Shown here: in pieces, positions 1 to 8,426 of the stretch
Layout: every line of letters starts with the position of its first letter
How positions within the stretch are numbered: the stretch's first letter is position 1
From: Geomonas propionica
GTDB taxonomy: Bacteria > Desulfobacterota > Desulfuromonadia > Geobacterales > Geobacteraceae
Reading direction: 5' to 3'
DNA: 64,000 bases
Assembly: GCF_016458235.1 (NCBI RefSeq)
Contig: NZ_JAEMHK010000006.1
Coordinates: 1 to 64,000 of the forward strand
Program-made: the position numbers and the translations under genes
Notes under the pieces: generated by a model
Told to the model about the DNA's origin: nothing
Databases searched by the model: none
Seen by the model: the letters and a program-made list of their open reading frames with translations, nothing else

Positions 1-17
1 TTGCGATTCGATCTCAT
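1..17 (-). CDS. 5' end of a minus-strand gene cut by the window edge
   Basis: Reading the minus strand, AGGAGG (complement of bases 25-30) lies seven bases before an ATG at 17-15. The frame then stays open to the window edge with only five codons visible (M R S N R). The strong Shine-Dalgarno at ideal spacing is the only evidence. The product cannot be guessed. Confidence 0.45.
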
Positions 18-148
18 GACACACCCTCCTGGTCCGTTAGGATATATGGTGTGTCCTCAAAAGTGAAGATAGCTCAGCCGCCGTCACACACCCCGCTCCA
101 AAGCCGCTTCCCATCGCCCCTAAGCTCTCTTTTACCGGCTCTTTTTAA

Positions 149-177
149 TTTACATCACATAAATATTCACATATATT
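149..177 (+). promoter_or_regulatory. Sigma-70-type promoter for the YbjN-like gene
   Basis: TTTACA (149-154) and TATATT (172-177) are separated by exactly 17 bases in a locally AT-rich stretch, about 40 bases before the ATG at 218. Both hexamers are close to the consensus, so this is a plausible start point for the next gene. Not experimentally shown. Confidence 0.55.
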
Positions 178-217
178 TCCCGCCAACGACCGAACTGCGG
201 CATTGCGGAGGGAAGAT

Positions 218-628
218 ATGGCACAGAACGCGATTGCGTTTGAGGAATACTTGAGGGGGCAGGCAATTACCCTCGAGAAGAACACGCACGAGGACAACAC
301 CCTGTACGTGATTCACGAGAACCTCGAAGAAGTGGGGCCGGTTTCTCTCATGGCCCTGTTCAATGACAGCGACAGGTATGTTACTCTTATATGCTACAAG
401 TATTTCGCCTTCCCGCCGGAGAAGAAACCGGTGCTGCTGGAGATGATCAACACGCTCAATGCCGAATACACCATGGTCAAGTTCGTCGAAACAGGGAACG
501 CCGTCTCTGTCCAGGTGGTGGTTCCTTTCCATGACAACTTCTCCAGTGAAGTGATCGTCGACATGATCTCGCTCATCTTCCGCGCCATCAAGGAAGAGCA
601 CCCGCGCATAGTGAAGGCTATCCAGTAA
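218..628 (+). CDS. YbjN-like (DUF1790-type) small cytosolic protein
   Basis: A 136-residue soluble protein. The ATG at 218 is chosen over an in-frame TTG at 203 because GGAGGG sits just before it. No signal peptide or membrane segment. The central part (proline-rich turn FAFPPEKK, then a helix ending in INTLNAEY, then strand VKFVETGNAVSVQVVV and a long closing helix) follows the pattern of YbjN sensory-transduction regulator / type III chaperone-like folds. The family has no defined reaction; members are thought to bind partner proteins. It stands alone behind its own promoter, with 171 bases before the next gene. Family assignment is from pattern only. Confidence 0.6.
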   Translation: MAQNAIAFEEYLRGQAITLEKNTHEDNTLYVIHENLEEVGPVSLMALFNDSDRYVTLICYKYFAFPPEKKPVLLEMINTLNAEYTMVKFVETGNAVSVQVVVPFHDNFSSEVIVDMISLIFRAIKEEHPRIVKAIQ

Positions 629-799
629 TCACGAGTTGCCCCACCGGTCTCCCCCCTCCGGGGGAAGAAGTTATGCGGGGGCAGCCTTCGTCGTCAATTG
701 GCAATTATCCGTTGTCAATTGCCTTGCTTGTCCTGTTTTTATGTTCCGCAATACCACGAGCTTCGATAGGAAAGCGATCGCCCCCGGAGGAACATTGAT

Positions 800-1906
800 A
801 TGGAGAAGGTCTCCTTTGTAATAGACGATGCGCTGGCTTCGATCGTTCGGGCGCCGCTGGTGACGCCGTTTCGCATCTCCACCGGCCAGCACGACGAGCT
901 GGAAAACGTCTTCATCCGGCTGCACGCCAGCGACGGCGCCTGCGGTTTCGGCGAGGCGGCGGTCGCGACCCACATAACCGGCGAAACCGTGCCAGAGACT
1001 CTGGAGAACCTGCAAAGCGCCGCCTCGGCGTTGCGCGGACGCAGGATCAGCGACCCGGCCGCGGTCTGCCGCGAGTTCGCGCCCGCCTTCGCCGGCAACC
1101 ACGCGGCGCTGGCGGCGCTGGAGATGGCGCTGCTCGACCTTTCCGCCCGGGTCCAGGGGATCCCGTTCTACCGCTTGTTCACCCCGGTCGCCCCCATGCC
1201 GCAGCTCTCCTTCAAAACCGACATCACCATCGTGATCGGGTCGGTGGCGGAGGCCCGGGCCACGGCGCAGCAGTTCGCGGAGCGGGGTTTCAGCTCCTTC
1301 AAGATCAAGATAGGCAGGGACGAGGAAGAGGACCTGCAACGTATCCTCGTGGTGCGGGAGATGGCGCCGGGATGCGAGCTCATTCTCGACGCCAACATGG
1401 GCTTCAACGCCCAGCGCATGCTCGCCTTTCTGGACCGGCTCGACGCCCACGGGGCGCGCCCCGTCCTTTTGGAGCAGCCGGTCCCGAAGCAGGACTGGGA
1501 GGGACTTAGCGAGATCACCCGGGCCCTCGACGGCAGCGGCACCTTGGTCTGCGCCGACGAAAGCGTCGGCTCCCTCGCCGCCGCCAGGCGTGCCGTCGAG
1601 ACCAACGCGGTCTCCGCCATCAACATCAAGTTCATGAAAAGCGGCATCCTCGAGGGGGCGGAGATCGCCCGGCTCGCCGCCGCCAACGGTAAAAAGCTCA
1701 TGCTGGGGGCCATGATGGAGAGCGCCCTGGCCATCACCGCCTCGGCCCACTTCGCCGCGGCCCTTGGCTGCTTCGACTTCATCGACCTCGACACCACCTT
1801 CTTCCTGAAGGGTGAGCTGTCCCGTTCCCCCTACCTGGATGACAGCGGCAGGTTCGACCTCACCGGCGCCGGGAGCGGCATCGGCGTGGTGCCCGAGTTG
1901 CCATGA
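800..1906 (+). CDS. Dipeptide epimerase, enolase superfamily (L-Ala-D/L-Glu type)
   Basis: A 368-residue cytosolic enzyme of the muconate-lactonizing/enolase superfamily. The family epimerizes dipeptides such as L-Ala-D-Glu released from murein, so they can be hydrolysed and reused. The catalytic set is visible: KIK (K168 and K170), metal ligands D197 (LILDAN), E225 (LLEQP) and D253 (ADES), and the opposite-face base in INIKFMK (K277/K280). The C-terminal DLDTTFFL loop is typical of dipeptide epimerases. The ATG at 800 has GGAGG upstream. Its stop overlaps the next start as ATGA, so it is co-translated with a DUF819 protein. Exact dipeptide specificity cannot be read from sequence. Confidence 0.85.
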   Translation: MEKVSFVIDDALASIVRAPLVTPFRISTGQHDELENVFIRLHASDGACGFGEAAVATHITGETVPETLENLQSAASALRGRRISDPAAVCREFAPAFAGNHAALAALEMALLDLSARVQGIPFYRLFTPVAPMPQLSFKTDITIVIGSVAEARATAQQFAERGFSSFKIKIGRDEEEDLQRILVVREMAPGCELILDANMGFNAQRMLAFLDRLDAHGARPVLLEQPVPKQDWEGLSEITRALDGSGTLVCADESVGSLAAARRAVETNAVSAINIKFMKSGILEGAEIARLAAANGKKLMLGAMMESALAITASAHFAAALGCFDFIDLDTTFFLKGELSRSPYLDDSGRFDLTGAGSGIGVVPELP

Positions 1907-3072
1907 TTAGCCACCCGGTGCTCATCGTCGCCACGCTCCTTGGCATCGAGGCCCTGGTGCTGTGGCTGTCGCGCCACGAGCGCACCGCGCGCTATTTCGA
2001 CCTGCTGCCGGCGGTGTTCTGGATCTATTTCATCCCCATGCTGGCGGCGACCTTCGGCGTCATCGCCACCGAGAGCCCGGTCTACGGCCTGATCAGGACC
2101 TGGCTCTTGCCGGCGAGCCTGGTGCTGTTGCTGCTGCCGGTTGATGTCCGGGCCATCCTGAGGCTGGGGTCGACGGCGCTGGCCATGTTCTTCATCGGTG
2201 CCGCCGGCATCATCGTGGGGGCGGCGGTCTCCTTCGCCCTGTTCCGCCCGGTGATCGGGTCCCAGTTCTGGTCCGGCTTCGGCGCCCTGTCCGGGTCATG
2301 GACCGGGGGGAGCGCCAACATGATCGCGGTGAAGGAGGCGCTCGCCATTCCCGACGCGGTCTTCGCCCCCATGGTGATCGTGGACACCGTGGTCCCCTAC
2401 CTCTGGATGGGATTCATGATCGCCATCGTCGGGCTGCAGCCGGCCTTCGACCGCTGGAACCGCTCCGAGCGCGGAGTGCTGGAGCACCTCGGGGAACAGG
2501 CGGTGCAGCACCTGGCCAGCAAGGGAGGGCGCAGGACCCTGGGGGGCATCGCCGCCTGCCTCGCCATCGCCCTGGCCGGGGGCGTGCTGTCGCACCTCGC
2601 CGCGGGGCAACTGCCCCAGATCCAGGACGTGATCACGCGCTACACCTGGACCATCATGATCGTCACCGTGCTGGGGATATTGCTCTCCTTCTCGCCGGTC
2701 CGTAAACTGGAGCAGGCCGGTGCCGCGCGCACCGGGTACGACCTGCTCTACTTCGTGCTCACCGCCATCGGCGCCAAGGCCTCGGTCGCCAGCATAGGCT
2801 CCGCCCTGGTGCTCATCGCCGCAGGACTTTTGATCGTCGTCATCCACGCCCTGTTCATGCTGGTGGGGGCGCGGCTTTTGAAGGCGCCCATGTTCCTGGT
2901 GGCGGCCGCGAGCCAGGCCAACGTGGGCGGGGTCGCCTCGGCGCCGGTCGTGGCCGAGGTTTACCATCCAGGCCTTGCTTCGGTCGGGCTGTTGCTGGCG
3001 ATCCTCGGCAACATCGTGGGCACCTGGCTCGGCATCCTGGCGGCGCAGCTTTGCCGGCTGTTCGCGTCATGA
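1903..3072 (+). CDS. DUF819 (YjcL-like) multi-pass membrane protein
   Basis: A 389-residue inner-membrane protein with about ten or eleven hydrophobic helices and no cleaved signal. Glycine/serine-rich re-entrant-type motifs LSGSWTGGSANM (near residue 130) and AAASQANVGGVASAPV (near 340) are characteristic of the DUF819 family, whose fold resembles secondary transporters. The function is not established. Start overlaps the epimerase stop and its stop overlaps the following start, both as ATGA, so the three genes form one translation-coupled unit. Position next to a dipeptide epimerase suggests a murein-peptide or amino-acid transporter, which is inference. Confidence 0.75.
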   Translation: MISHPVLIVATLLGIEALVLWLSRHERTARYFDLLPAVFWIYFIPMLAATFGVIATESPVYGLIRTWLLPASLVLLLLPVDVRAILRLGSTALAMFFIGAAGIIVGAAVSFALFRPVIGSQFWSGFGALSGSWTGGSANMIAVKEALAIPDAVFAPMVIVDTVVPYLWMGFMIAIVGLQPAFDRWNRSERGVLEHLGEQAVQHLASKGGRRTLGGIAACLAIALAGGVLSHLAAGQLPQIQDVITRYTWTIMIVTVLGILLSFSPVRKLEQAGAARTGYDLLYFVLTAIGAKASVASIGSALVLIAAGLLIVVIHALFMLVGARLLKAPMFLVAAASQANVGGVASAPVVAEVYHPGLASVGLLLAILGNIVGTWLGILAAQLCRLFAS

Positions 3073-3398
3073 CGAGCTTGCGTCGCCTGAAGCTGTTGCT
3101 TTGCGTGGCGGAACTCGCCTGCGCCGCGGCGTCGCTCACTGCCGCCTGGCAGGCAAAGGCCACCGCCGAAACGAGCGGGCTCGACGACCTGGAACGGTTC
3201 GCGTTCTGGAACAGCATCGTCGGGCTCACCCTGGTGCTGTTCTTCCTGCTCTGGGTAGCGGCGGTACTGATCGCGCTCTTCACCAGGCAGCGGGGAGAGT
3301 TCGCCAGCGCCGGACAGTACTGGAAATACCTGGTTCCCGACGTGCTGTGCCCGCCTTTTCTCCTTGCCGCGGGATGGCTCGTCTTCGCGCTCCAGTAA
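3069..3398 (+). CDS. Small three-helix membrane protein, unknown function
   Basis: A 109-residue protein with three hydrophobic stretches (about residues 7-25, 47-68 and 90-107) and a short charged middle loop (TRQRGEF). The ATG at 3069 overlaps the DUF819 stop by four bases, which decides the start over an upstream alternative. No recognised domain. The tight coupling suggests an accessory subunit of the DUF819 protein, but this is inference from position only. Confidence 0.7.
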   Translation: MTSLRRLKLLLCVAELACAAASLTAAWQAKATAETSGLDDLERFAFWNSIVGLTLVLFFLLWVAAVLIALFTRQRGEFASAGQYWKYLVPDVLCPPFLLAAGWLVFALQ

Positions 3399-3420
3399 GC
3401 ACATGAGGTGCGACATGCAC

Positions 3421-4074
3421 ATGGTCAAGCTTTTACTCGCGGTATTTTCCCTGCTCCTTCTGACGACCACAGCGTCCCACGCCATGTGGCCGGTCTACCA
3501 CGAACCCGCCTTCGACGGCCGGGTGCTGGACTTCGAGACCAAGCAGCCGGTCGAGGGGGCGGTGGTGCTCGCCATCTACAACAAGAGGTCGATGGGCGCC
3601 GGAGCGGGGCAGTCTTCCACGGTGATCAACATCAAGGAGGCCCTCACCGACAAGGAAGGGAACTTCCACATCCCCTCGTACACCACCATCCTGGCGCAGC
3701 CTTTCACCCGACAGGACCGCACCGGTTTCCTGATCTACAAGCCCGGCTACGCCAGCGTTCAGCTCCCCCTCAAGAACCATTTCACCGCCAAGACCGCTGC
3801 CGAACGCGAGCTCTCCCCGTGGTACGACCCGGTCTTGAGCGGCAAGTACAAGATCAGGCTGCGCGGCGCTGGCGTCGTCGAGCTGCCGAGGCTTGCCACC
3901 AAGGACGAGAGGCTGAGGAACCTGCCGGCGCTGCCGGACCAGTTGGGGAACCTGGGCAAGCAAAAGAACCTGACCAGGCTGATCAACGAAGAGAAGAAGG
4001 AGCTGGGTGAACCGGCGCTCGATCCCTACAAGGTGCGCCAGAACCTGCTGGCCCCGGTGAAGGGTCAAAAGTAG
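3421..4074 (+). CDS. Exported protein with carboxypeptidase-regulatory-like domain
   Basis: A 217-residue protein with signal peptide (MVKLLLAVFSLLLL then TTTASHA, cleavage before MWPVY). The mature N-terminus (about 25-130) holds a transthyretin/carboxypeptidase regulatory-like beta sandwich: GRVLDFETKQPVEGAVVLA, then TDKEGNFHIPSY and FLIYKPGYAS. Such domains usually mediate binding or stability. The C-terminal 80 residues are charged and helical (RLINEEKKELGEP). Three in-frame ATGs exist; 3421 is chosen because GAGGTG lies nine bases upstream, while 3415 is too close. It is followed with no gap by the 43-codon peptide gene. Confidence 0.65.
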   Translation: MVKLLLAVFSLLLLTTTASHAMWPVYHEPAFDGRVLDFETKQPVEGAVVLAIYNKRSMGAGAGQSSTVINIKEALTDKEGNFHIPSYTTILAQPFTRQDRTGFLIYKPGYASVQLPLKNHFTAKTAAERELSPWYDPVLSGKYKIRLRGAGVVELPRLATKDERLRNLPALPDQLGNLGKQKNLTRLINEEKKELGEPALDPYKVRQNLLAPVKGQK

Positions 4075-4206
4075 ATGAGGCTTCCCTGCGCCCTCGCGGC
4101 GCTGATCCTGGCGGCCTCGCTGTGCCCGCTCCGGGCCGGCGCCCAGTTTGCCGGCCTGAAATACACCATCGACTTCAACACCCAGACCATCACCTGGATT
4201 CCCTGA
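4075..4206 (+). CDS. 43-residue secreted peptide precursor
   Basis: The ATG follows directly on the TAG of the previous gene. The 43 codons encode a signal peptide (MRLPCALAALILAASLCPLRAGA) and a mature part of only about 20 residues (QFAGLKYTIDFNTQTITWIP). The composition, with a clean hydrophobic core and small residues at the cleavage site, makes a chance ORF unlikely. It sits between an exported regulatory-like protein and a murein peptidase on the same strand. The mature sequence looks like two short beta strands. Role unknown; it might be a ligand, inhibitor or decaying remnant. Confidence 0.5.
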   Translation: MRLPCALAALILAASLCPLRAGAQFAGLKYTIDFNTQTITWIP

Positions 4207-4225
4207 CCGGCAGCACGGACCACCA

Positions 4226-4990
4226 ATGACCCCACTTCTCTTCTGCAGGCACCTGGCCGTCCTCTGCATCGCCCTGCTGCTCCTCGCCCCCGCCCCGGAG
4301 GCGCGGGGAGCCGACACGGTTAGGCTGCGCGCCCTGGCCCTGGACTTCAACGCGCTCAACACGCAGATCCGCGACAACCGGGTGGGCAAAGGCGAGGCCA
4401 AGGCACGCTTCACCGAGCTGATCCAGGCCTTGTCGCGGGAATACCGCGCGGCGGGAGGCGTGGACTACCCGGTGGAGAGCTGGTGCTTCCCGCTCAAGGG
4501 ATACGGCTACCGCGCCATCGGAGGGGTTCGCGGCAACGGCTTCCAGTTGGGGGGCTACGACTACTTCGCCGGCAACAGGCACACCGGCCACCCCTCACAT
4601 GACATCTTCATCCACGACCAGAAACAGACCGGCCTCGACCAAGCCACCGGCAAACCGGTGCAGGTGCTCTCCATGAGCGGCGGGGTAGTGGTCGCCCTCG
4701 AAAAGGAGTGGCAGCCCGGCAGCCGCCTGCGCGGCGGGAAATACCTCTGGATCCTCGACCCCGCCACGCAATCGCTGGTCTATTACGCGCATAACCGCGC
4801 GCTGCTCGTTGAGGTGGGCGACCTGGTGCGCCCGGGCGACGTCATCGCCGAGGTGGGCCGAACCGGCCTCAACGCCTACCAGAGAAGATCGCCCACCCAC
4901 CTGCACCTGACCCTGCTGTCGGTCGCCGGCGGCCTCCCCGTCCCCAGCAACCCTTACCGGACACTGTTAACAACGAAGTTGACTGACTGA
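4226..4990 (+). CDS. Exported M23-family (LytM) peptidase-like protein
   Basis: A 254-residue protein with an N-terminal signal peptide ending near PEARG-ADT. The peptidase M23 core is recognisable: H-x3-D in the segment GHPSHDIFIHD (around residue 122), the glycine-rich strand SGGVVVALEKEW, YYAHN, the GDLVRPGDVIAEVGRTG turn and the terminal HxH motif THLHLTL. These supply the zinc ligands of murein DD-endopeptidases. The family cuts peptide cross-links in the periplasm. A lysostaphin-like activity is plausible but some members are inactive scaffolds. It ends the cluster that begins with the dipeptide epimerase. Confidence 0.75.
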   Translation: MTPLLFCRHLAVLCIALLLLAPAPEARGADTVRLRALALDFNALNTQIRDNRVGKGEAKARFTELIQALSREYRAAGGVDYPVESWCFPLKGYGYRAIGGVRGNGFQLGGYDYFAGNRHTGHPSHDIFIHDQKQTGLDQATGKPVQVLSMSGGVVVALEKEWQPGSRLRGGKYLWILDPATQSLVYYAHNRALLVEVGDLVRPGDVIAEVGRTGLNAYQRRSPTHLHLTLLSVAGGLPVPSNPYRTLLTTKLTD

Positions 4991-5063
4991 TTCTTTCTCT
5001 GGCGCTTTTTAAAGAGTATCGGTTACAATATTCATCGTCATAGCGCACAGAGGAGGTGGCGGG

Positions 5064-5471
5064 ATGATCTCAGCACTTGCGGCATACAAGGCGATGATAC
5101 TGGAGTCTGTCGACAGCAAGGAATCGGTCAAAGAGAAGCGCTCCGTCGCAGCCGCCTCTGTGCCTGTCGGCGTCGACGAACAAACCGCTGCCGATCTGGT
5201 CAACATATCCGCCTCCCAGGACGTCTTCAGCGCGGTGGACAGCTTTTTCAACCTGGGCGCGTCCAACCGCTTCGATGCCTTTCATAAACTCGCCCCGCAG
5301 GACAAAGAACAGTTCGTACAGATCGTGGCAGATCTCGCCAAGGCGGGCTACATGGGGTACGAAGAACTGGTGGTAAACCACAAAGTCGAGCGGCATGACC
5401 TGGAGAACAAGATCGGCGACCAGCGCATCCGCGGCGCCAGGGTCTACGACAGCAGCCACGAATCAAAGTGA
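5064..5471 (+). CDS. Conserved-looking hypothetical protein, 135 residues
   Basis: Soluble, no signal or membrane segment. GGAGG lies nine bases before the ATG. The N-terminus is a helix followed by a lysine-rich linker (ESVKEKRSVAAAS). The middle (QDVFSAVDSFFNLG... HKLAPQDKEQFVQIVADLAKAGYMGYEEL) forms a compact helical domain, and the C-terminus is charged (RHDLENKIGDQRIRGARVYD). I do not recognise the family. The pattern of hydrophobic spacing and good start signals support a real gene. It stands alone between the M23 peptidase and a 330-base intergenic stretch. Confidence 0.65.
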   Translation: MISALAAYKAMILESVDSKESVKEKRSVAAASVPVGVDEQTAADLVNISASQDVFSAVDSFFNLGASNRFDAFHKLAPQDKEQFVQIVADLAKAGYMGYEELVVNHKVERHDLENKIGDQRIRGARVYDSSHESK

Positions 5472-5803
5472 TGATCCCGGACGCACTCCCGGCCCCGAAC
5501 CGCACGCCCCTCGATTGAGGTACCAGCACCAGCCCGGTGCCCGCCCCTCCCCCTCCCACAGTCAGTCCTGCTTTCCCATCGTCACACCACACAGCCTCAA
5601 GTAAGTCATCTTTCTCTCAACGCAACGCCCTTCCTGTTCTAAAAATTCACTCTCTGTTCAGCTGTTGCACAAAAAAATCTCCATACACTAAAGACTTCCC
5701 TTTGCTTTTCGATGAGTTGGCATTGGCATGCAAGCTGCTCTAAGGCGGTATTGCGTAATTTGAACTATTGGTTCACCAACGGTTAGCACAAGAGGAGGTA
5801 GCT
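5472..5803 (+). other. Intergenic stretch, 332 bases
   Basis: No convincing ORF. The left half is C-rich; the right half is AT-rich and contains the sigma-54-like promoter listed separately and an AGAGGAGG ribosome site just before the small lipoprotein gene. Confidence 0.6.
5723..5739 (+). promoter_or_regulatory. Candidate sigma-54 promoter
   Basis: TTGGCATG-N4-CTGCT keeps the GG and GC doublets exactly 12 bases apart, matching the -24/-12 consensus TTGGCACG-N4-TTGCT with two mismatches. It lies about 65 bases before the small lipoprotein ATG, leaving a normal 5' leader. No sigma-54 activator gene is adjacent, so the input signal is unknown. Confidence 0.55.
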
Positions 5804-5938
5804 ATGAAGAAGGTTGTGACATTGGCGGTGGCAACAATGACGGTGTTGGCCCTTTCCCTGGCGGGGTGCGGCGGAGGCGGCGCGCAGCAAAATCCGGGTG
5901 GCGGTGCGAAGGGCACCATCCAGGGCAGCGCCAAATAG
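5804..5938 (+). CDS. 44-residue lipoprotein
   Basis: MKKVVTLAVATMTVLALSLAGC is a textbook lipoprotein signal with lipobox LAGC. The mature part is only about 23 residues, glycine-rich after the lipidated cysteine (CGGGGAQQNPGGGAKG) and ending TIQGSAK. AGAGGAGG stands seven bases upstream of the ATG. Gene is 27 bases ahead of a large exported protein and probably shares its transcript. Such small entericidin-like lipoproteins are common but the role here is unknown. Confidence 0.7.
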   Translation: MKKVVTLAVATMTVLALSLAGCGGGGAQQNPGGGAKGTIQGSAK

Positions 5939-5965
5939 CAAAGGCCGAGAAAAGGAGATCACACC

Positions 5966-7660
5966 ATGCAAAAGCTTTCCCAGTCCTTACTGACCGCCGC
6001 CACCCTGCTCAGCTTCGGAGTCGGCACCTCTTTCGCCCTCACAGCCAACAGCAGCTACACCATCAGCACCAGCAAGCTGAAAAGCGACGGCACGCTGGCC
6101 AGCATTGAAACCAAACCCGCCGTCACCGATGCGGACGGCAAGCTGACCTTCACCCTGACCACCCTTCCCACCAACGCCGAGGTCAACTTCATTGCCTTCA
6201 CCATAAAGAACGGCGCCGGTACCGTGGTGCGCCAGGGTGTCGCCCCCGCGCCTCCCGACGGCGACGTGAATCAGCTCGGCATCAACGACCTGGCCACGGT
6301 CCAGGCCGCAACCTTCCTGAAGGCAGCCGAACTGGCCGGCACCGACGACCCCATTCTGGCCGCCTACCTCCTGGTGCTGCTGCGTTCCCCTGACCTCCAG
6401 GCGGACGACGTCCTGAAACTGGCGGCCCTGGGGCAGGGCGCCATCAGGGGCAACGGCGGCTTCGAGTCATACCTGCTCAACAACGGCGTCTCCCAGCAGA
6501 AACTGACCGCGCTGAAGGGGTGCCTGGTCTACAACCCCGACAGCACCAAGGCCACGCTGCGAGACTTCACCAAGGGTTACTACACCGCGGTGCAAAGCGG
6601 CAGCAGCGCCACTGAAACGAGCGAGACCCAGAAGGCGGGCGGTCTCATGGCCGACGTGTTCATGAACGCTGCTGCCTGCGCCGACGTCGAGCTCGGACAG
6701 ATCACCAACGCCCACGAGGCGGCGGGCGCGGCAGCCGAGGCTACCGGTCTCATGAGCGGCCCGGGGGCGCTGTCCGCCAACCTCATGGCCTCCATCGACC
6801 AGTCCATGTCGGCCTTCAACCGCAAAATCAGCATGGTGCAGATGGTCACCGACTACACCAACGCCCTCAATACGCTGCAGGCCAACGGCAGCCAGGTCTC
6901 CACCTTCGTCACGGCGGCGCAGGCCATGGCGGTGGCGACCGCGAACGTGGACGCGGTGTACGGCGAGTTCTTCCGTGATCCGGCCGCGTACCTGGCCGCC
7001 CATCCGGGCAGCGACGCCCAAACGGTACAGCAGGCGATCAACACCATCTTCCAAAACGCCTGGACCACCTTCCAGAACGCCATCGCCTCCAGCAACGGCG
7101 ACATCACCGCGCTGAAGGCCTCGATCATGGCCGCCTTCCCCGGCATTATGCTGCCCCCCGACTTCGGAACCAACTACATCGACCAGCAGACCCAGGTCAA
7201 CTGGCCGATCCAACAGGTGGTCATGGTGAACTGGATGCTGAACCTGATCCAGGGCGGCGGCAGCATCAGCTACACCCGGGACACCACCCCGATTCCACCC
7301 ATGATGCAGCAATGGCTCGGCTCCTGCTCCAACACCCAGTACTGGGACCAGCAAAGCTGCACCGGTCACGGCGGCACCTGGACCTCGCAGCGCAGCAGCT
7401 TCGACACCCCGTCCACCGCCTTCAACGCCTACCTCGCCATCCAGCAGGACGTGAACATCGTGGACATGGCCAGGAACTCCATCTGGGACAACAACAACCA
7501 GCCGACCCAGGAGCAGCGGATGCAGGCGGCTTCCAACTTCATGACACGCCTGGGCACCATCGAGGGTAAGATCATCGCCACCAAGTCCGGCGGCGCCTCG
7601 GCAAGTACCGCAGAGAAGAAGGCGATCATCAAGCTGATGCTGCAGCCTAACGCCAACTAG
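5966..7660 (+). CDS. Large exported protein of unknown function (564 aa)
   Basis: Signal peptide MQKLSQSLLTAATLLSFGVGTSFA, cleaved before LTANSS. The mature N-terminus (about 25-105) reads as a beta-rich domain with a regulatory-like turn (TDADGKLTFTLTTLPTNAE). Residues 110-440 are predominantly helical, alanine- and glutamine-rich, and resemble a long bundle. Near residue 453-464 a CSNTQYWDQQSC segment holds two cysteines in an aromatic loop that may form a disulfide. The C-terminus is helical again. AAAGGAGA precedes the ATG. No enzyme motif recognised. It follows the 44-residue lipoprotein and precedes a TonB-like protein, implying an envelope function. Confidence 0.7.
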   Translation: MQKLSQSLLTAATLLSFGVGTSFALTANSSYTISTSKLKSDGTLASIETKPAVTDADGKLTFTLTTLPTNAEVNFIAFTIKNGAGTVVRQGVAPAPPDGDVNQLGINDLATVQAATFLKAAELAGTDDPILAAYLLVLLRSPDLQADDVLKLAALGQGAIRGNGGFESYLLNNGVSQQKLTALKGCLVYNPDSTKATLRDFTKGYYTAVQSGSSATETSETQKAGGLMADVFMNAAACADVELGQITNAHEAAGAAAEATGLMSGPGALSANLMASIDQSMSAFNRKISMVQMVTDYTNALNTLQANGSQVSTFVTAAQAMAVATANVDAVYGEFFRDPAAYLAAHPGSDAQTVQQAINTIFQNAWTTFQNAIASSNGDITALKASIMAAFPGIMLPPDFGTNYIDQQTQVNWPIQQVVMVNWMLNLIQGGGSISYTRDTTPIPPMMQQWLGSCSNTQYWDQQSCTGHGGTWTSQRSSFDTPSTAFNAYLAIQQDVNIVDMARNSIWDNNNQPTQEQRMQAASNFMTRLGTIEGKIIATKSGGASASTAEKKAIIKLMLQPNAN

Positions 7661-7715
7661 GGATGCGTCGCCCTTGCCTTCCCGCGGGGGGCAGGGGCGC
7701 CACTCGGGTACGAGA

Positions 7716-8375
7716 ATGAAATCAACACCTTTGCTCATATCGGCACTGCTGCACCTGGCACTCGGCGCAGCCATCTGGTGCTACGGCGAGGCAAAGCCGG
7801 CGGTCAGGCCGCCCGTTCTCTACGTCGACCTGGCGAGCTTCGCTCCCCCCGCCCCGCAGGAGGCCCCGGCAGCGCGGATAGAACCGCCCGTTGTTCCGGC
7901 CGCGCCGCAACAAGAGGCGACCGAAACTGCCGAGGTGCCGCCGGAACCTGCCCAGGTCGCGGCCGCAGAGAGTGCCTCCGCAGAGGTACAGCCGCAGCAG
8001 GCGCAAGTCGCGCCGGAAATAAGCCGCGCCTTCGCCGGGGCCTGGCACCAGCAGGAGATGATGTACAACACGCGCCGCTACCTCCAGGTGGCGGGCCTCG
8101 CCATGCGCCAGGTGCTGGAAGGAAAACTTGCCGCCGCGGAGCGCGAGCGGCTGGCCGGTGCCACGGTCCGGATCACCGCGAGCTACGACACCGATGCCCC
8201 TCCCGCCTTTTCGGTGCAGACGGAGAGCGAGGAACTGAAGTCCCTTCTGATAAAGGACTCCGGTGCCTGGTCGCGGGTTCCCTCCCCCGGCGAATGCAGG
8301 GTGCCGTACAAGAAAGTAGCCTTCCTGGTCAGCCTGGAGCGCGGAGCGATCCAGGTGGGGCTCGCGCCGCAGTAA
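7716..8375 (+). CDS. Membrane-anchored TonB-like protein
   Basis: 219 residues. One N-terminal hydrophobic helix (LLISALLHLALGAAIW) acts as an anchor; a proline/alanine/glutamate-rich linker (about 30-110, with PPAPQEAP and VPPEPAQV) would span the periplasm; a folded C-terminal part follows (ATVRITASYDTDAPPAFSV... YKKVAFLVSLERG). This layout is that of TonB/TolA-type energy transducers, but I cannot confirm a true TonB C-terminal fold, and no ExbB/ExbD genes are nearby. The ATG at 7716 is preferred over an upstream in-frame start because it begins the anchor. A strong terminator follows. Confidence 0.5.
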   Translation: MKSTPLLISALLHLALGAAIWCYGEAKPAVRPPVLYVDLASFAPPAPQEAPAARIEPPVVPAAPQQEATETAEVPPEPAQVAAAESASAEVQPQQAQVAPEISRAFAGAWHQQEMMYNTRRYLQVAGLAMRQVLEGKLAAAERERLAGATVRITASYDTDAPPAFSVQTESEELKSLLIKDSGAWSRVPSPGECRVPYKKVAFLVSLERGAIQVGLAPQ

Positions 8376-8426
8376 AGAGCGCGGCAGTAACGTCCTCCTC
8401 CGGCGCCGGCAACGGCGTCGGAATTT

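Noticed and set aside
693..721. Direct repeat GTCAATTG twice before the dipeptide epimerase
   Set aside because: Only 8 bases and palindromic-like AT context; could be chance. No further copy noticed in the window.
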